Shown here: piece by piece, positions 56,399 through 64,000 of the stretch
Position numbering within the stretch: the first letter of the stretch is position 1
How the letters are laid out: each line of letters starts with the position of its first letter
Position numbers and translations under genes: made by a program
Notes under the pieces: model-generated
Seen by the model: only the letters and a program-made list of their open reading frames with translations
Told to the model about the DNA's origin: nothing
The model's database searches: none
Source of the DNA: Vescimonas sanitatis
GTDB taxonomy: Bacteria; Bacillota; Clostridia; Oscillospirales; Oscillospiraceae
Direction: 5' to 3'
Assembly: GCF_049060325.1 (NCBI RefSeq)
Contig: NZ_JBMGPW010000003.1
Span: 62,001 to 126,000 of the forward strand
DNA length: 64,000 nucleotides

Positions 56399-56432
56399 AA
56401 AGGGAGCACCCCTGCGGGGTGCTCCCTTTCCG
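56399..56432 (-). terminator. Terminator of the InlB-repeat surface protein
   Basis: AAAGGGAGCACCCC/GGGGTGCTCCCTTT stem with a 3-nt loop; T-run on the reverse strand. Confidence 0.85.
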
Positions 56433-56439
56433 TCGTTCT

Positions 56440-57669
56440 TTATCTCTTTTTCCCGTTGAGCGCCACCATGCCCGTCAGGGACAGGAGTGCCAGCGCGCCA
56501 TACAGCGCCGCGCCGGGGTCGGCGGTCTTGGGGCTGCCCTTGGTGTCGTCGGTCTTGGTGTCGGTTGTGGGGTAGTAGTAATAGCCGCCGGAGGAGGGAT
56601 TCTTCTCCCACTTGGCCGTGAGGGTCAGCGGGGCGATGACCGACTTGCTGAAATCATACGCGCCGTCTGCATCCTCCCAGCCGATAAATGTATACCCCGA
56701 CTTGGTGGGATCATCAGTGGGTTTGGCCACCTTGCCGTTCCATGGCACCAGCGTCGGCTCAGGCTTCGTGCCGTCGCCCGTATCAAAGCGCACCGCGAAG
56801 GTGCCGCCGGTGACCTGTTCAGGCCCTGCCTCATTTACGATCGAGCCGTAGAACGTGCCGCCGCTAATGCTTCCAGTACTCACCCAACTCAAAGAGCCCT
56901 TTCGAATCATCACTGCACCGTAAAAAGTGCCACCGGTGATCGTTCCATTGTTCTCCACTGTCCCATTATATATTCCATATATTCCGGCTTCAATCTTACC
57001 TGCTGACCTATTATACACAGTTCCGTTAAAAACCGTCACGGCAGCGGCGCCTTCGCTACGCTTGATCGTGCCCTGATTGTTCACCGTACCATCCACTGTA
57101 CCGCCATCGGCATATATGTCACTATTCTCCCTGTTCCAAATCGCATCGTCACTTCCTGTGCACTTCTCGATCTTAGCCGTTCCGCCCATGTACAGATTCC
57201 CGGAAGAATATATACCGCCGCCACCTCTACTCGCATGGCAACCCGTAATACATCCACCGGTCATTTTCAGTGCCGCATAATCATCAACGTACACGCCGCC
57301 GCCATACTCGGCATTACCGCCGGTGATGGTGCCGGTGCCCTCCGCGCTGCTGTCCTGTATGGTCAGGGTCGCACGGCCACTCACCTTGAGCACACTGCCG
57401 GTACCGGTCATCCTCAATGTACAGCCGTTCAGGTCGAGGGTCAGGTTTTTTGTAATTTGCAGCGTGGCAGCGATCTCCGTATTGGAATTCAATGTAATCG
57501 TATCGCCAGCGTTTGCCTTGTCTATCATCCCCTGCAAGGTCGGCTCCGTCGCGGCGGCGGTGCACACCAGGGGATTTGTTACATCCCCCGATGTAACAAA
57601 AGCTGCCCATATGGGCAGCGCGCATACCAATACCAGGGTCATCAGGATGGGGAGCAGTCGTCTCTTCAT
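56440..57669 (-). CDS. Secreted beta-helix surface protein with SPKTADPG C-terminal anchor
   Basis: A 409-residue protein. It has an N-terminal signal (MKRRLLPILMTLVLVCALPIWA) and a beta-helix region with many short GGG/NNG turns (ITGGNAEYGGGVYVDDYAALKMTGGCITGC, INQGTIKR-like VNNQGTIKRSEG). One InlB-type repeat follows (PTLVPWNGKVAKPTDDPTKSGYTFIGWEDADGAYDF, about 300-345), then linker SSGGYYYYP and SPKTADPG at residue 379, a hydrophobic helix and KKR. The last 31 residues have the same length and plan as in the two other surface proteins here. Likely surface-anchored; role unknown. Confidence 0.75.
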   Translation of the reverse strand: MKRRLLPILMTLVLVCALPIWAAFVTSGDVTNPLVCTAAATEPTLQGMIDKANAGDTITLNSNTEIAATLQITKNLTLDLNGCTLRMTGTGSVLKVSGRATLTIQDSSAEGTGTITGGNAEYGGGVYVDDYAALKMTGGCITGCHASRGGGGIYSSGNLYMGGTAKIEKCTGSDDAIWNRENSDIYADGGTVDGTVNNQGTIKRSEGAAAVTVFNGTVYNRSAGKIEAGIYGIYNGTVENNGTITGGTFYGAVMIRKGSLSWVSTGSISGGTFYGSIVNEAGPEQVTGGTFAVRFDTGDGTKPEPTLVPWNGKVAKPTDDPTKSGYTFIGWEDADGAYDFSKSVIAPLTLTAKWEKNPSSGGYYYYPTTDTKTDDTKGSPKTADPGAALYGALALLSLTGMVALNGKKR

Positions 57670-57709
57670 GGCGGTTCCTCCTTCTATGGCTCACATATTT
57701 CTCTCCCGG

Positions 57710-57802
57710 GCCTGTGTGCCGCAAAATTTCTTGTTGGGAAAGTTTTTTGGCGCGCAGGCTCTGTTGTACGACCATCTTACCAGAAAGTGTCGCGAAAGGC
57801 AA
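57710..57802 (-). promoter_or_regulatory. Promoter and folded leader of the InlB-repeat surface protein
   Basis: Reverse-strand TTGCCT (57802-57797), 17-nt spacer, TAAGAT (57779-57774). The leader then folds by GCCTG (57759-57755 on the mRNA) with CAGGC (57714-57710) and inner GCC/GGC pairs around an A/T-rich centre. It is less clearly related to the other two surface-protein leaders. Confidence 0.5.
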
Positions 57803-58454
57803 CGGGAATATCCAGATGTCGGCATAACAAATCCGCGTACCAACCATTAACCAAACTTATATCATCAAAGGACACGTCCTCGTTAGCCTTCCCCTCGAGG
57901 GCACCCCAGTGCGCGCCGCGAAGCAAGTGCCCTTGGGGTACACACTGGGGGTGTGCACAGCTGAAGGTGCCCCCGCAGGGGGCGGATGAGGGGTCCCCCC
58001 CCCCGCAGGCGGTACCCCCCCCATACTCGGCGGCGTCAGCCGCCACCTACCAAAGCCGCCCTCGGGGCGGCTTTGGCGCGATTTGATAATCGCCCATGCG
58101 TCCAACACACCAGCCCCTACCTCCACACCGCATCAGCGGCAGCGGCGCAAGAGGTACAAGCAATCCCCTGAACCGACAACGACACCCACCGTGCCCATTC
58201 CGCGAAATCAGCACCGTCAAATTTGCACTTACCCTCCCCGCGCAAGGAAGTCTTGAAACGTAGTTTCAAGTGGCGCTTTTGGTTACTTTTGTCGCCGGGG
58301 ACAAAAGTAACTCGCGCTCGGGAGCGCGAAACTCTCCCCCCGCGCCCGCAGGCGCAGCATCTTCCGCCGCCGTGGCGGCGCCCCCCAACAAAACATAAAA
58401 AAGAGACCGCCTTCCGCTACTCCTGATAGGGGTACCTTGAAGCGTGTCCTCGGA
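57803..58454. other. Non-coding stretch with palindromic and hairpin elements
   Basis: No ORF with a ribosome site. Contents: a palindromic element at 57885-57991 (CCTTCCCC...GGGGGCGGATGAGG); a perfect hairpin CCAAAGCCGCCC/GGGCGGCTTTGG at 58050-58076; and three hairpins in a row at 58252-58328, namely CTTGAAAC/GTTTCAAG, GTTACTTTTGTC/GACAAAAGTAAC and CGCGCTC/GAGCGCG. These look like interspersed repeats flanking the mobile region. Confidence 0.6.
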
Positions 58455-60056
58455 TTAGGCAGGCAGTGCAATTGTACTGTCTGCCTTTTCTGTTGTCTCT
58501 CCGCATAGAAGCATATCGTCTGTCTCGTTGAGGTTGAAGTCCCGAAAACAGATGTGGATCTTCTGCGGTGCGTGCTTGGAGTATTTGACCTCTTTCTCAT
58601 ACACGATGATTTTCGCCACAAAGGTGCGGAGCAGTTCCGGGGTCAGTTCCGTCATGTCGGTGAACTTTCTGGCCTTGGCGATGAAGTTCTTGGCGTTGGC
58701 CATGCTACTGCGTAGTTTCTCCAGGCGCTCCTCCGTGGCAGGGATGGCTTCGGCCAGCTGCGCTTTCTCCTTGGAGTATGCCTCAGACAGCAAACGGAAC
58801 TGCTCATTGCTCACCCGTCCCAAGGCGCTGTCCTCATACATCCGCTTGAACACTACATCCAGTTCGCCATCCCGTTTCCGCATCGTGGACAATTCCCGTT
58901 CCAACCCCCGGATCTCCTTTGCCACCTCAGTAGATTGCTTTTGCTGAATATATGCGGCGAACCGCTCCGGGTCGCTCCTGGCAAACTCTGTGGCTCTGCG
59001 GATTGTTTCCAGCACGATTTCCTTCAGTGCCACTTCCCGGATATAGTGAGCGCTACACACTTCTGCCCCGTCCTTCTTGTAGGTGCGGCAGGTGAAATGA
59101 TTCTGTTCCGGCTTCATGGTGTGCGCCCGGTGCAATACCATGGGCTTACCGCAGTCCGCACAATACACCAATCCAGAGAACATATTCTGCTCATCCATAT
59201 TCGTGCGGCGGCGCTTATGAGATCGCACCTCCTGTACGATATCCCAGGTTTCCTGATCCACCAGCTCTTCATGAGTATTCTCAAAGATAAGCCACTCTGA
59301 TTTGGGGCGTTCACATCGTTTTTTGTCCTTGTAGGACTTGGTGCTGTAGCGAAGGTTGACCGTGTGCCCAAGGTAGACCATGTTCTGAAGCATATCCGCC
59401 ACCATGTCGCCAGTCCAGTTGTAGGGCCGCTCTGCATTCAGCCCGGAATGGGATGTGCCGAATTTCGTATAGGCGTACATGGATGGACTGTAGATGCATT
59501 CTTTCTTGAGCTGCTTTGCAATCTAGGCTGGTCCCATTCCGCCGGCGCACATGGCGAAGATGCGTTTGACGACAGCCGCCGCCTCCTCATCCACCAACAG
59601 AGGAGAGTCCTTGGTTGCACCCTTGCGGTAGCCGTAAGGAGCTCGTGTCCCCACCCGGATTCCCCGCTGTGCCTTGGCGTTCACTACATTCCGCACCTTG
59701 CGGCTGCAGTCCCGCACGTGCCACTCATTGAACAAATTCTTGAAAGGCATCAGCTCGTTGCTGTTTTCATACTTGGTGTCAACATTGTCGTTGACAGCGA
59801 TGTAGCGCACATCATTGGAAGGGAATATCTCCTCGATATAAAGACCGGTGTGCAGTTGGTTTCTTCCAAGGCGGGAAAGATCCTTTGTGATGATGACGGC
59901 GATGTCGCCGTTGCTCATGTCATCCATCATCTGTTCAAAGGCTGGGCGATTGAATAATGAGGTGTGATAGCGATAGCGGCAAAAAGCTAATAAAATCAAT
60001 GGTTTTGCGGACAGCGGATAGACAGGGAATGTGTTAAAAACTGAATACGCACACAA
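58455..60056 (-). pseudogene. Serine recombinase remnant, 5'-truncated with an in-frame amber
   Basis: Reverse-strand reading gives FNRPAFEQMMDDMSNGDIAVIITKDLSRLGRNQ, the end of the catalytic domain. The recombinase domain with GYRKGATKDSPLLVDEEAAAVVKRIF follows, then TAG at about 59524-59526. It continues in the same frame as IAKQLKKECIYSPSMYAYTKFG, a zinc ribbon (CADCGKPM) and a coiled coil to 58455. Homologues have Gln at the TAG codon. The N-terminal 50 or so residues, including the catalytic Ser, are replaced by unrelated sequence before about 59970. It is inactive unless helped in trans. Confidence 0.85.
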
Positions 60057-60104
60057 ACGGCGTTACCTTAACCCCTTTGGGGGAGAAAGTAACGCCGTTT
60101 TTTT
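60055..60104 (+). terminator. Hairpin terminator at the edge of the conjugative element
   Basis: AAACGGCGTTAC (60055-60066) pairs with GTAACGCCGTTT (60089-60100), with a loop that itself has CCCC/GGGG, and then TTTT. Confidence 0.75.
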
Positions 60105-60133
60105 ATGCCCGCAGGAAAGGAGGTGCAGCCGGA

Positions 60134-60352
60134 ATGTATTTCACAAAGGGCAAGCAGCGGGCGTTTGAATTGCTCATGCAGCAGAAGCCGGGATTTGACC
60201 GCTATCAATCCGGTTGTGCCGGAGATGATGAAGATTGCGGCACTTGCCGTTTCTACCGCCCCGGGTGGAAATATGAGTTTTGCGTTTTCAAAGAGTGTCC
60301 CTATTGCCCCGGCAAAAGGACGCGGAAAACGCACGCCAGCATGGACAAATAG
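60134..60352 (+). CDS. Small Cys-rich protein of conjugative elements
   Basis: A 72-residue protein from ATG 60134 with AAAGGAGG upstream. MYFTKGKQRAFELLMQQKPGFDRYQ is followed by five cysteines in C...CGTCRFYRPGWKYEFCVFKECPYCPG, likely a metal-binding knuckle. Proteins of this form recur at the left end of Tn1549-type elements in gut Firmicutes, by recollection; the function is unknown. It is followed by the replication-like gene. Confidence 0.7.
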   Translation: MYFTKGKQRAFELLMQQKPGFDRYQSGCAGDDEDCGTCRFYRPGWKYEFCVFKECPYCPGKRTRKTHASMDK

Positions 60353-60480
60353 ACGGGCAAAAGCCCTTGTGCCATGCGGCTTTGCAGACGCGAAAACGGC
60401 AAAGGGCATATTGCAATACCAAAACAGCCGAAAACGGCTTTCTAATTGTCCACGCATACCAAGAGAGGAAGTGAGGAAAT

Positions 60481-61425
60481 ATGGCAGTTTTCAGAGTGGA
60501 GCGAAATACGGGATATACCGTTATGAGCAACCACCACTTGCGAAACAAGGAATTGTCCTTAAAGGCAAAGGGCTTGTTGTCGCAAATGCTTTCGCTGCCC
60601 GAAGATTGGGATTATACCCTTGCGGGCTTATCCCATATCAACCGGGAGAAGATCGACGCAATCCGCGAAGCGGTCAAAGAACTTGAAAAAGCCGGATATA
60701 TCGTCCGCAGCCGGGAACGCGACGAGAAAGGACGTTTGCGCGGTGCGGATTATGTCATATACGAGCAGCCGCAGCCCAAAGAGCCGGAAGCAGCTACCAG
60801 CAGCGAACAGCCGCCTACATCGGATTTACCTACATTGGAAAATCCAACATTGGATAATCCAACGTTGGAAAAACCTACGTTGGAAAAACCTACGTTGGAA
60901 AATCCAACGCAATTAAATAAAGATATATCAAGTAAAGAACAATCAATTACTGATTTATCAAGTACCCATTCCATTCCTTTCCATTCCCTAAATCCCTTGC
61001 CTTATGAGCAGGACGAAGCGGCTACGCCGCCGGAAAGGAAAAGAACGGAAGCGAAAACAAACAGCGCAATAGAGATTTATCGGGAAATCATCAAAGACAA
61101 CATCGACTATGACATTCTCATTCAAGACCCCAAAATGGATAAAGACCGTTTGGACGAGATTGTAGAAATCATGCTGGAAACCGTCTGCACAGCCCGAAAG
61201 ACAATCCGTATCGCCGGGGACGACTACCCCGCCGAACTTGTCAAATCAAAGTTTATGAAGCTGAATAGCAGCCACGTTGAGTTTGTTTTGGACTGCATGA
61301 GGGAGAACACAACCAAAATCCGCAACATCAAGCAGTATCTAAAAGCGGTGCTGTTCAACGCACCGAGTACCATTGACAGCTACTATACCGCCCTTGTCAA
61401 TCACGACTTTTACGGCAGCAAATGA
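60481..61425 (+). CDS. DUF6017/helix-turn-helix replication-type protein of the conjugative element
   Basis: A 314-residue protein. Residues 1-95 form a winged helix (FRVERNTGYTVMSNHHLRNKELSLKAKGLLSQMLSLPEDWDYTLAGLSHI) like RepA_N/phage replication initiators. A low-complexity linker with PTLEN-type pentapeptides follows (about 112-142). The C-terminal part (YREIIKDNIDYDILIQDPKMDKDRLDEIVEIMLET...IRNIKQYLKAVLFNAPST) is the DUF6017 pattern. It probably acts in replication or partition of the excised element. Confidence 0.8.
   Translation: MAVFRVERNTGYTVMSNHHLRNKELSLKAKGLLSQMLSLPEDWDYTLAGLSHINREKIDAIREAVKELEKAGYIVRSRERDEKGRLRGADYVIYEQPQPKEPEAATSSEQPPTSDLPTLENPTLDNPTLEKPTLEKPTLENPTQLNKDISSKEQSITDLSSTHSIPFHSLNPLPYEQDEAATPPERKRTEAKTNSAIEIYREIIKDNIDYDILIQDPKMDKDRLDEIVEIMLETVCTARKTIRIAGDDYPAELVKSKFMKLNSSHVEFVLDCMRENTTKIRNIKQYLKAVLFNAPSTIDSYYTALVNHDFYGSK
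60814..60903 (+). repeat. 15-bp in-frame tandem repeat
   Basis: Six units of the type CCTACRTTGGAAAAW (with CCAAC variants) encode PTSDL-PTLEN-PTLDN-PTLEK-PTLEK-PTLEN. A seventh, PTQLN, has diverged. Confidence 0.85.
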
Positions 61426-61461
61426 GCATAGCCGCAGTTTACCGGGAAAGGAGTTGATACC

Positions 61462-61935
61462 TTGCAGGAGGAAGTAACCCAAAAAACGATTGCCCTATCC
61501 GTCAATGTGGGAAAAGGCGCGGCAAGGCTTACCGAACAGGCGTTGCAGAAAGCAATCAAGAAGTTTTTGGAGCAGAAAAGCAAAGCCCCGCATGGGAAAC
61601 AGACCATGCGGCAGCTTATGAAGCAAAATGCGGGTGTTTCCAACATCGAGATCACCGACAGCAATATCAAAGCCTTTGAGAGTACCGCGAAGAAGTACAA
61701 CATAGATTTTTCGCTGAAAAAGGTTAAGGGCGAACAGACCCGTTACCTTGTGTTTTTCAAAGGCAGGGACGCGGACGTTATGACCGCAGCGTTTCAAGAG
61801 TTTTCCGCAAAGAAGCTGAACAGGGATAAAAAGCCCTCTATCCGCAAAGCCCTTGCCGCAGCAAAGGACAAGGCGAAGCAGCTTAACGCCGCCCGCGACA
61901 AGGTAAAGAAAATAGACAGGGGGCGCGAGATATGA
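61462..61935 (+). CDS. PcfB family (DUF3801) conjugation protein
   Basis: A 157-residue protein starting at TTG 61462 with GAAAGGAG upstream. TIALSVNVGKGAARLTEQALQKAIKKFLEQK and RYLVFFKGRDADVMTAAFQEFSAKKLNRDKKPSIRKALAAAKDKA match PcfB/DUF3801 proteins, relaxosome or coupling accessory factors that sit directly upstream of VirD4 in these elements. Its stop overlaps the virD4 start by 4 bp. Confidence 0.85.
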   Translation: MQEEVTQKTIALSVNVGKGAARLTEQALQKAIKKFLEQKSKAPHGKQTMRQLMKQNAGVSNIEITDSNIKAFESTAKKYNIDFSLKKVKGEQTRYLVFFKGRDADVMTAAFQEFSAKKLNRDKKPSIRKALAAAKDKAKQLNAARDKVKKIDRGREI

Positions 61936-62471
61936 AGCAGATGAACTACAAAAAGTTGATAATCCCGAATATCCCCTATGTGTTCTTTGTCTATCTCTTT
62001 GATAAGGTGGGACAGGCGGTGCGGCTTGCCCCCGGCGCGGATATTTCCGAAAAGATACTCAATATCACACAGGGATTTTCCGAAGCGTTTTCAAATGCCT
62101 TGCCGAGCGTTCACCCGTTGGATTTGCTTATCGGCATTGTCGGCGCGGTGGTTATCCGTCTGATTGTCTATGTCAAAGGGAAAAACGCAAAGAAATACCG
62201 CAAGGGCGCAGAATACGGCAGCGCACGTTGGGGCAACGCCGAAGATATAAAGCCCTACATCGACCCGGATTTTCAGAACAACATCATTTTGACGCAGACC
62301 GAACGCCTTACCATGAACAGCCGCCCGAAGCAGCCGAAATATGCGAGAAATAAAAACGTCGTGGTGATCGGCGGCAGCGGCAGCGGCAAGACAAGGTTTT
62401 TCGTAAAGCCTAATTTAATGCAGCTTCATTCTTCCTACGTCTTGACCGACCCAAATGGTAATTTACAATAA
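61932..62471 (+). pseudogene. VirD4/TraG coupling protein, interrupted after 179 codons
   Basis: The N-terminus of a type IV coupling protein: two membrane helices (about 12-30 and 65-85), EYGSARWGNAEDIKPYIDPD, then Walker A VVVIGGSGSGKTRFFVKPNLMQLHSSYVLTDPNG near residue 150. Coupling proteins are about 600 residues and continue DPKGxx; here the frame ends within a few codons of DPNG where a serine recombinase element begins. The remaining part should lie beyond the window on the far side of the insert. It pumps the DNA strand in conjugation when intact. Confidence 0.85.
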
Positions 62472-62514
62472 GGATAAAGGGAGCGCGCACCCTCAAGAAA
62501 GGAGGTTACACCCC

Positions 62515-64000
62515 ATGAAGAAACAGCCGGACAAGGGAAAAATCACAGCCCTGTACGAGCGTCTTTCCCATGACGATGAGCGAGCCGGGGAAAGCGTGTC
62601 GATAGAAAACCAAAAGCGCATTTTGGAGGACTACGCCCAAAAGAACGGCTTTACGAATATCCGGCACTTCACCGATGACGGAGTGCGGGGAACGACTTTC
62701 AAGCGTCCGGGGCTGGACGCTATGCTGGAAGAAATCCGGGCGGGAAATGTGGCTACGGTCATTATCAAAGACCAAAGCAGGATTGGCCGTGATGTTGTCG
62801 AAGTGGGGCTTTTGAAGCGCACCTTTGACGAGTACCATGTACGCTTTATTGCGGCAAATGACAACCTTGATACCGCCAACGGCTTTGATATAATGTCCAT
62901 TTTCCGAGATGTGATAAACGAGTGGTATGTTGCCGACACCAGCCGGAAAATCAAGACCGTTTTCAAGTCGAGAATGGAAAAGGGCTTGCGCTGCTCCGGC
63001 AGCGTCAGCTATGGCTACCTTGCGTCCAAGGAGAACAAGGGCGAATGGGTAATCGACGAGGAAGCCGCCGCCGTTGTGCGCCGTATCTTCCACAGCGTTG
63101 TTGCCGGGGAGAGTATCGCCAGCATAGCAAGGGCACTCCGCGCCGAGAAAATCCCTATCCCGTCCGAGCATTGGAAGCGGATAGGCGCACCCGTCCGGTC
63201 GGCGAAGTACACAGACCCCTACGCATGGTCAACAACAACTATCAGCTATATCCTCAAACGCCCGGAGTACACAGGGCGCAAGGTTTTAGGGAAAACCGTC
63301 TGCGAGAACTACAAGACCAAAAGCACCCGCAAGACCGCGCCGGAGGAACAGTATATTTTTGACGGGGAAATCCCCGCCATTGTGGACGAGGAAACATGGA
63401 ACACCGTCCAGCGGCTTATGGGAACAAAACGCCGCGCCCCCAAGCGGCAGAACACCCCAAACCGCTTGACCGGGCTTCTCTACTGCGCCGACTGCGGCGC
63501 GAAGCTGACCCACCGCAGCAGCCTTGTGCAAGGCAAGTATCTGGACGACGCTTTTGTGTGTTCCAGCTACCGCCAGCTTACCCGCGACTGCACCATGCAC
63601 TATATCCCCACCGCGAAAATGGAAGCCGCCATTCTTGCCGCAATCCAGCGCGTGAGCTGGTATGTACGGCACAATGAAGCGGAGTTTATCGAGCGTGTGC
63701 GGAAAGCCACCGACCAGCACCAAGAAAATGCCGTCAAGGAGTACCGGCAGAAAGTGAGCAAGGCGCAGCGGCGGTATAAGGAGCTGGACGGGCTTGTAAA
63801 AAAGCTGTACGAGGGAAACGCCACAGGCAAGATACCCGATAAGCACTTTACCCGTCTGCTTGCCGAATATGACGAGGAACAGACCGGGCTGGAAGCCGCT
63901 ATCGCACAATGGCAGGAAGCAATCGAGAGCTGGAACGCCGACAGGCTGAAAACAGATAAGTTTATCGAGCTTGTGAGCCGCTACACCGACTTTTCCGAAT
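62515..64000 (+). CDS. Large serine recombinase (TnpX/TndX-like), C-terminus outside window
   Basis: Open from ATG 62515 (AAAGGAGG upstream) to the window edge, 495 codons. The resolvase domain has catalytic Ser18 in YERLSHDDE, with VSIENQKRILEDYA, TDDGVRGTTFKRPGLDAML and KDQSRIGRDVVEVGLL. Then come the recombinase domain (GSVSYGYLASKENKGEWVIDEEAAAVVRRIF), a zinc ribbon (CADCG...C...C) near residue 325, and a coiled coil near 410-450. It should excise and insert its element through a circular form. It interrupts virD4, so it marks a nested insertion. Confidence 0.92.
   Translation, partial: MKKQPDKGKITALYERLSHDDERAGESVSIENQKRILEDYAQKNGFTNIRHFTDDGVRGTTFKRPGLDAMLEEIRAGNVATVIIKDQSRIGRDVVEVGLLKRTFDEYHVRFIAANDNLDTANGFDIMSIFRDVINEWYVADTSRKIKTVFKSRMEKGLRCSGSVSYGYLASKENKGEWVIDEEAAAVVRRIFHSVVAGESIASIARALRAEKIPIPSEHWKRIGAPVRSAKYTDPYAWSTTTISYILKRPEYTGRKVLGKTVCENYKTKSTRKTAPEEQYIFDGEIPAIVDEETWNTVQRLMGTKRRAPKRQNTPNRLTGLLYCADCGAKLTHRSSLVQGKYLDDAFVCSSYRQLTRDCTMHYIPTAKMEAAILAAIQRVSWYVRHNEAEFIERVRKATDQHQENAVKEYRQKVSKAQRRYKELDGLVKKLYEGNATGKIPDKHFTRLLAEYDEEQTGLEAAIAQWQEAIESWNADRLKTDKFIELVSRYTDFSE

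Noticed and set aside
57857..58126. Reverse-strand proline/glycine-rich open frame
   Set aside because: It translates a palindromic non-coding element and lacks a ribosome site.

Overview
The window is about 60% GC over most of its length. It has strong Shine-Dalgarno sites, TTG and GTG starts, an S-box (SAM-I) and an FMN riboswitch, ECF-type vitamin transporters, GerMN and DacF homologues and many Gram-positive secretion signals. This fits a gut member of the Clostridia, most likely Oscillospiraceae (Oscillibacter/Dysosmobacter-like). That placement is an inference from gene content and composition, not a database match.

Layout. 1-7486: housekeeping and transport (RarD fragment, HAD phosphatase, phosphoribosyltransferase, adenine deaminase, PhzF, MATE, glyA). 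7635-10801: a methionine ABC importer (metQ-metN-metI) preceded by a consensus promoter, a 35-residue Met-rich leader ORF and a terminator whose 3' arm can alternatively pair with the leader ORF. This looks like a ribosome-mediated attenuator for methionine and is the most striking item here. 10822-13260: ylxM-ffh-rpsP-khpA. 13314-14657: the first of three secreted proteins sharing an SPxT[F/A]D-type C-terminal anchor (the others are at 38905-42555 and 56440-57669). 15245-17706: NUDIX, smpB, cyclophilin, a 45-bp tandem repeat, then ssrA (tmRNA); smpB and ssrA lie close together.

17716-20850 is a low-GC island next to ssrA. It carries a small XRE regulator, a DNA methyltransferase and a convergent restriction-type nuclease with a zinc ribbon, and is followed by a decayed MATE gene. 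21011-30859 returns to core genes: RNHCP, YhaM, CstA, glycerate kinase, SpoU methyltransferase, an amidohydrolase, a cupin, metK under an S-box riboswitch, and a rhomboid-like protein. 31087-38713 has an XRE regulator with an ABC exporter, ftsH, a TSUP permease, and panT-coaX for pantothenate uptake and phosphorylation. 42761-46284 is a tightly overlapping comEA - response regulator - histidine kinase - GerMN lipoprotein operon. 46393-56240 has dacF, rluA-type, nfo, a phosphodiesterase, Smr, an omega-amidase-like enzyme, an NhaC antiporter with a structured leader RNA, an aspartate aminotransferase, ribU with its FMN riboswitch, and a SLOG/DUF1273 protein.

The right end (58455-64000) is mobile DNA. 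It holds a serine recombinase remnant (5'-truncated, with one in-frame amber codon), then the start of a Tn1549-like conjugative element (small Cys-rich protein, DUF6017-like replication protein, PcfB, VirD4). virD4 is broken by a second, intact-looking serine recombinase element that runs off the window. Short palindromic elements (56246-56362, 57885-57991) and hairpin clusters occupy the non-coding stretches nearby.
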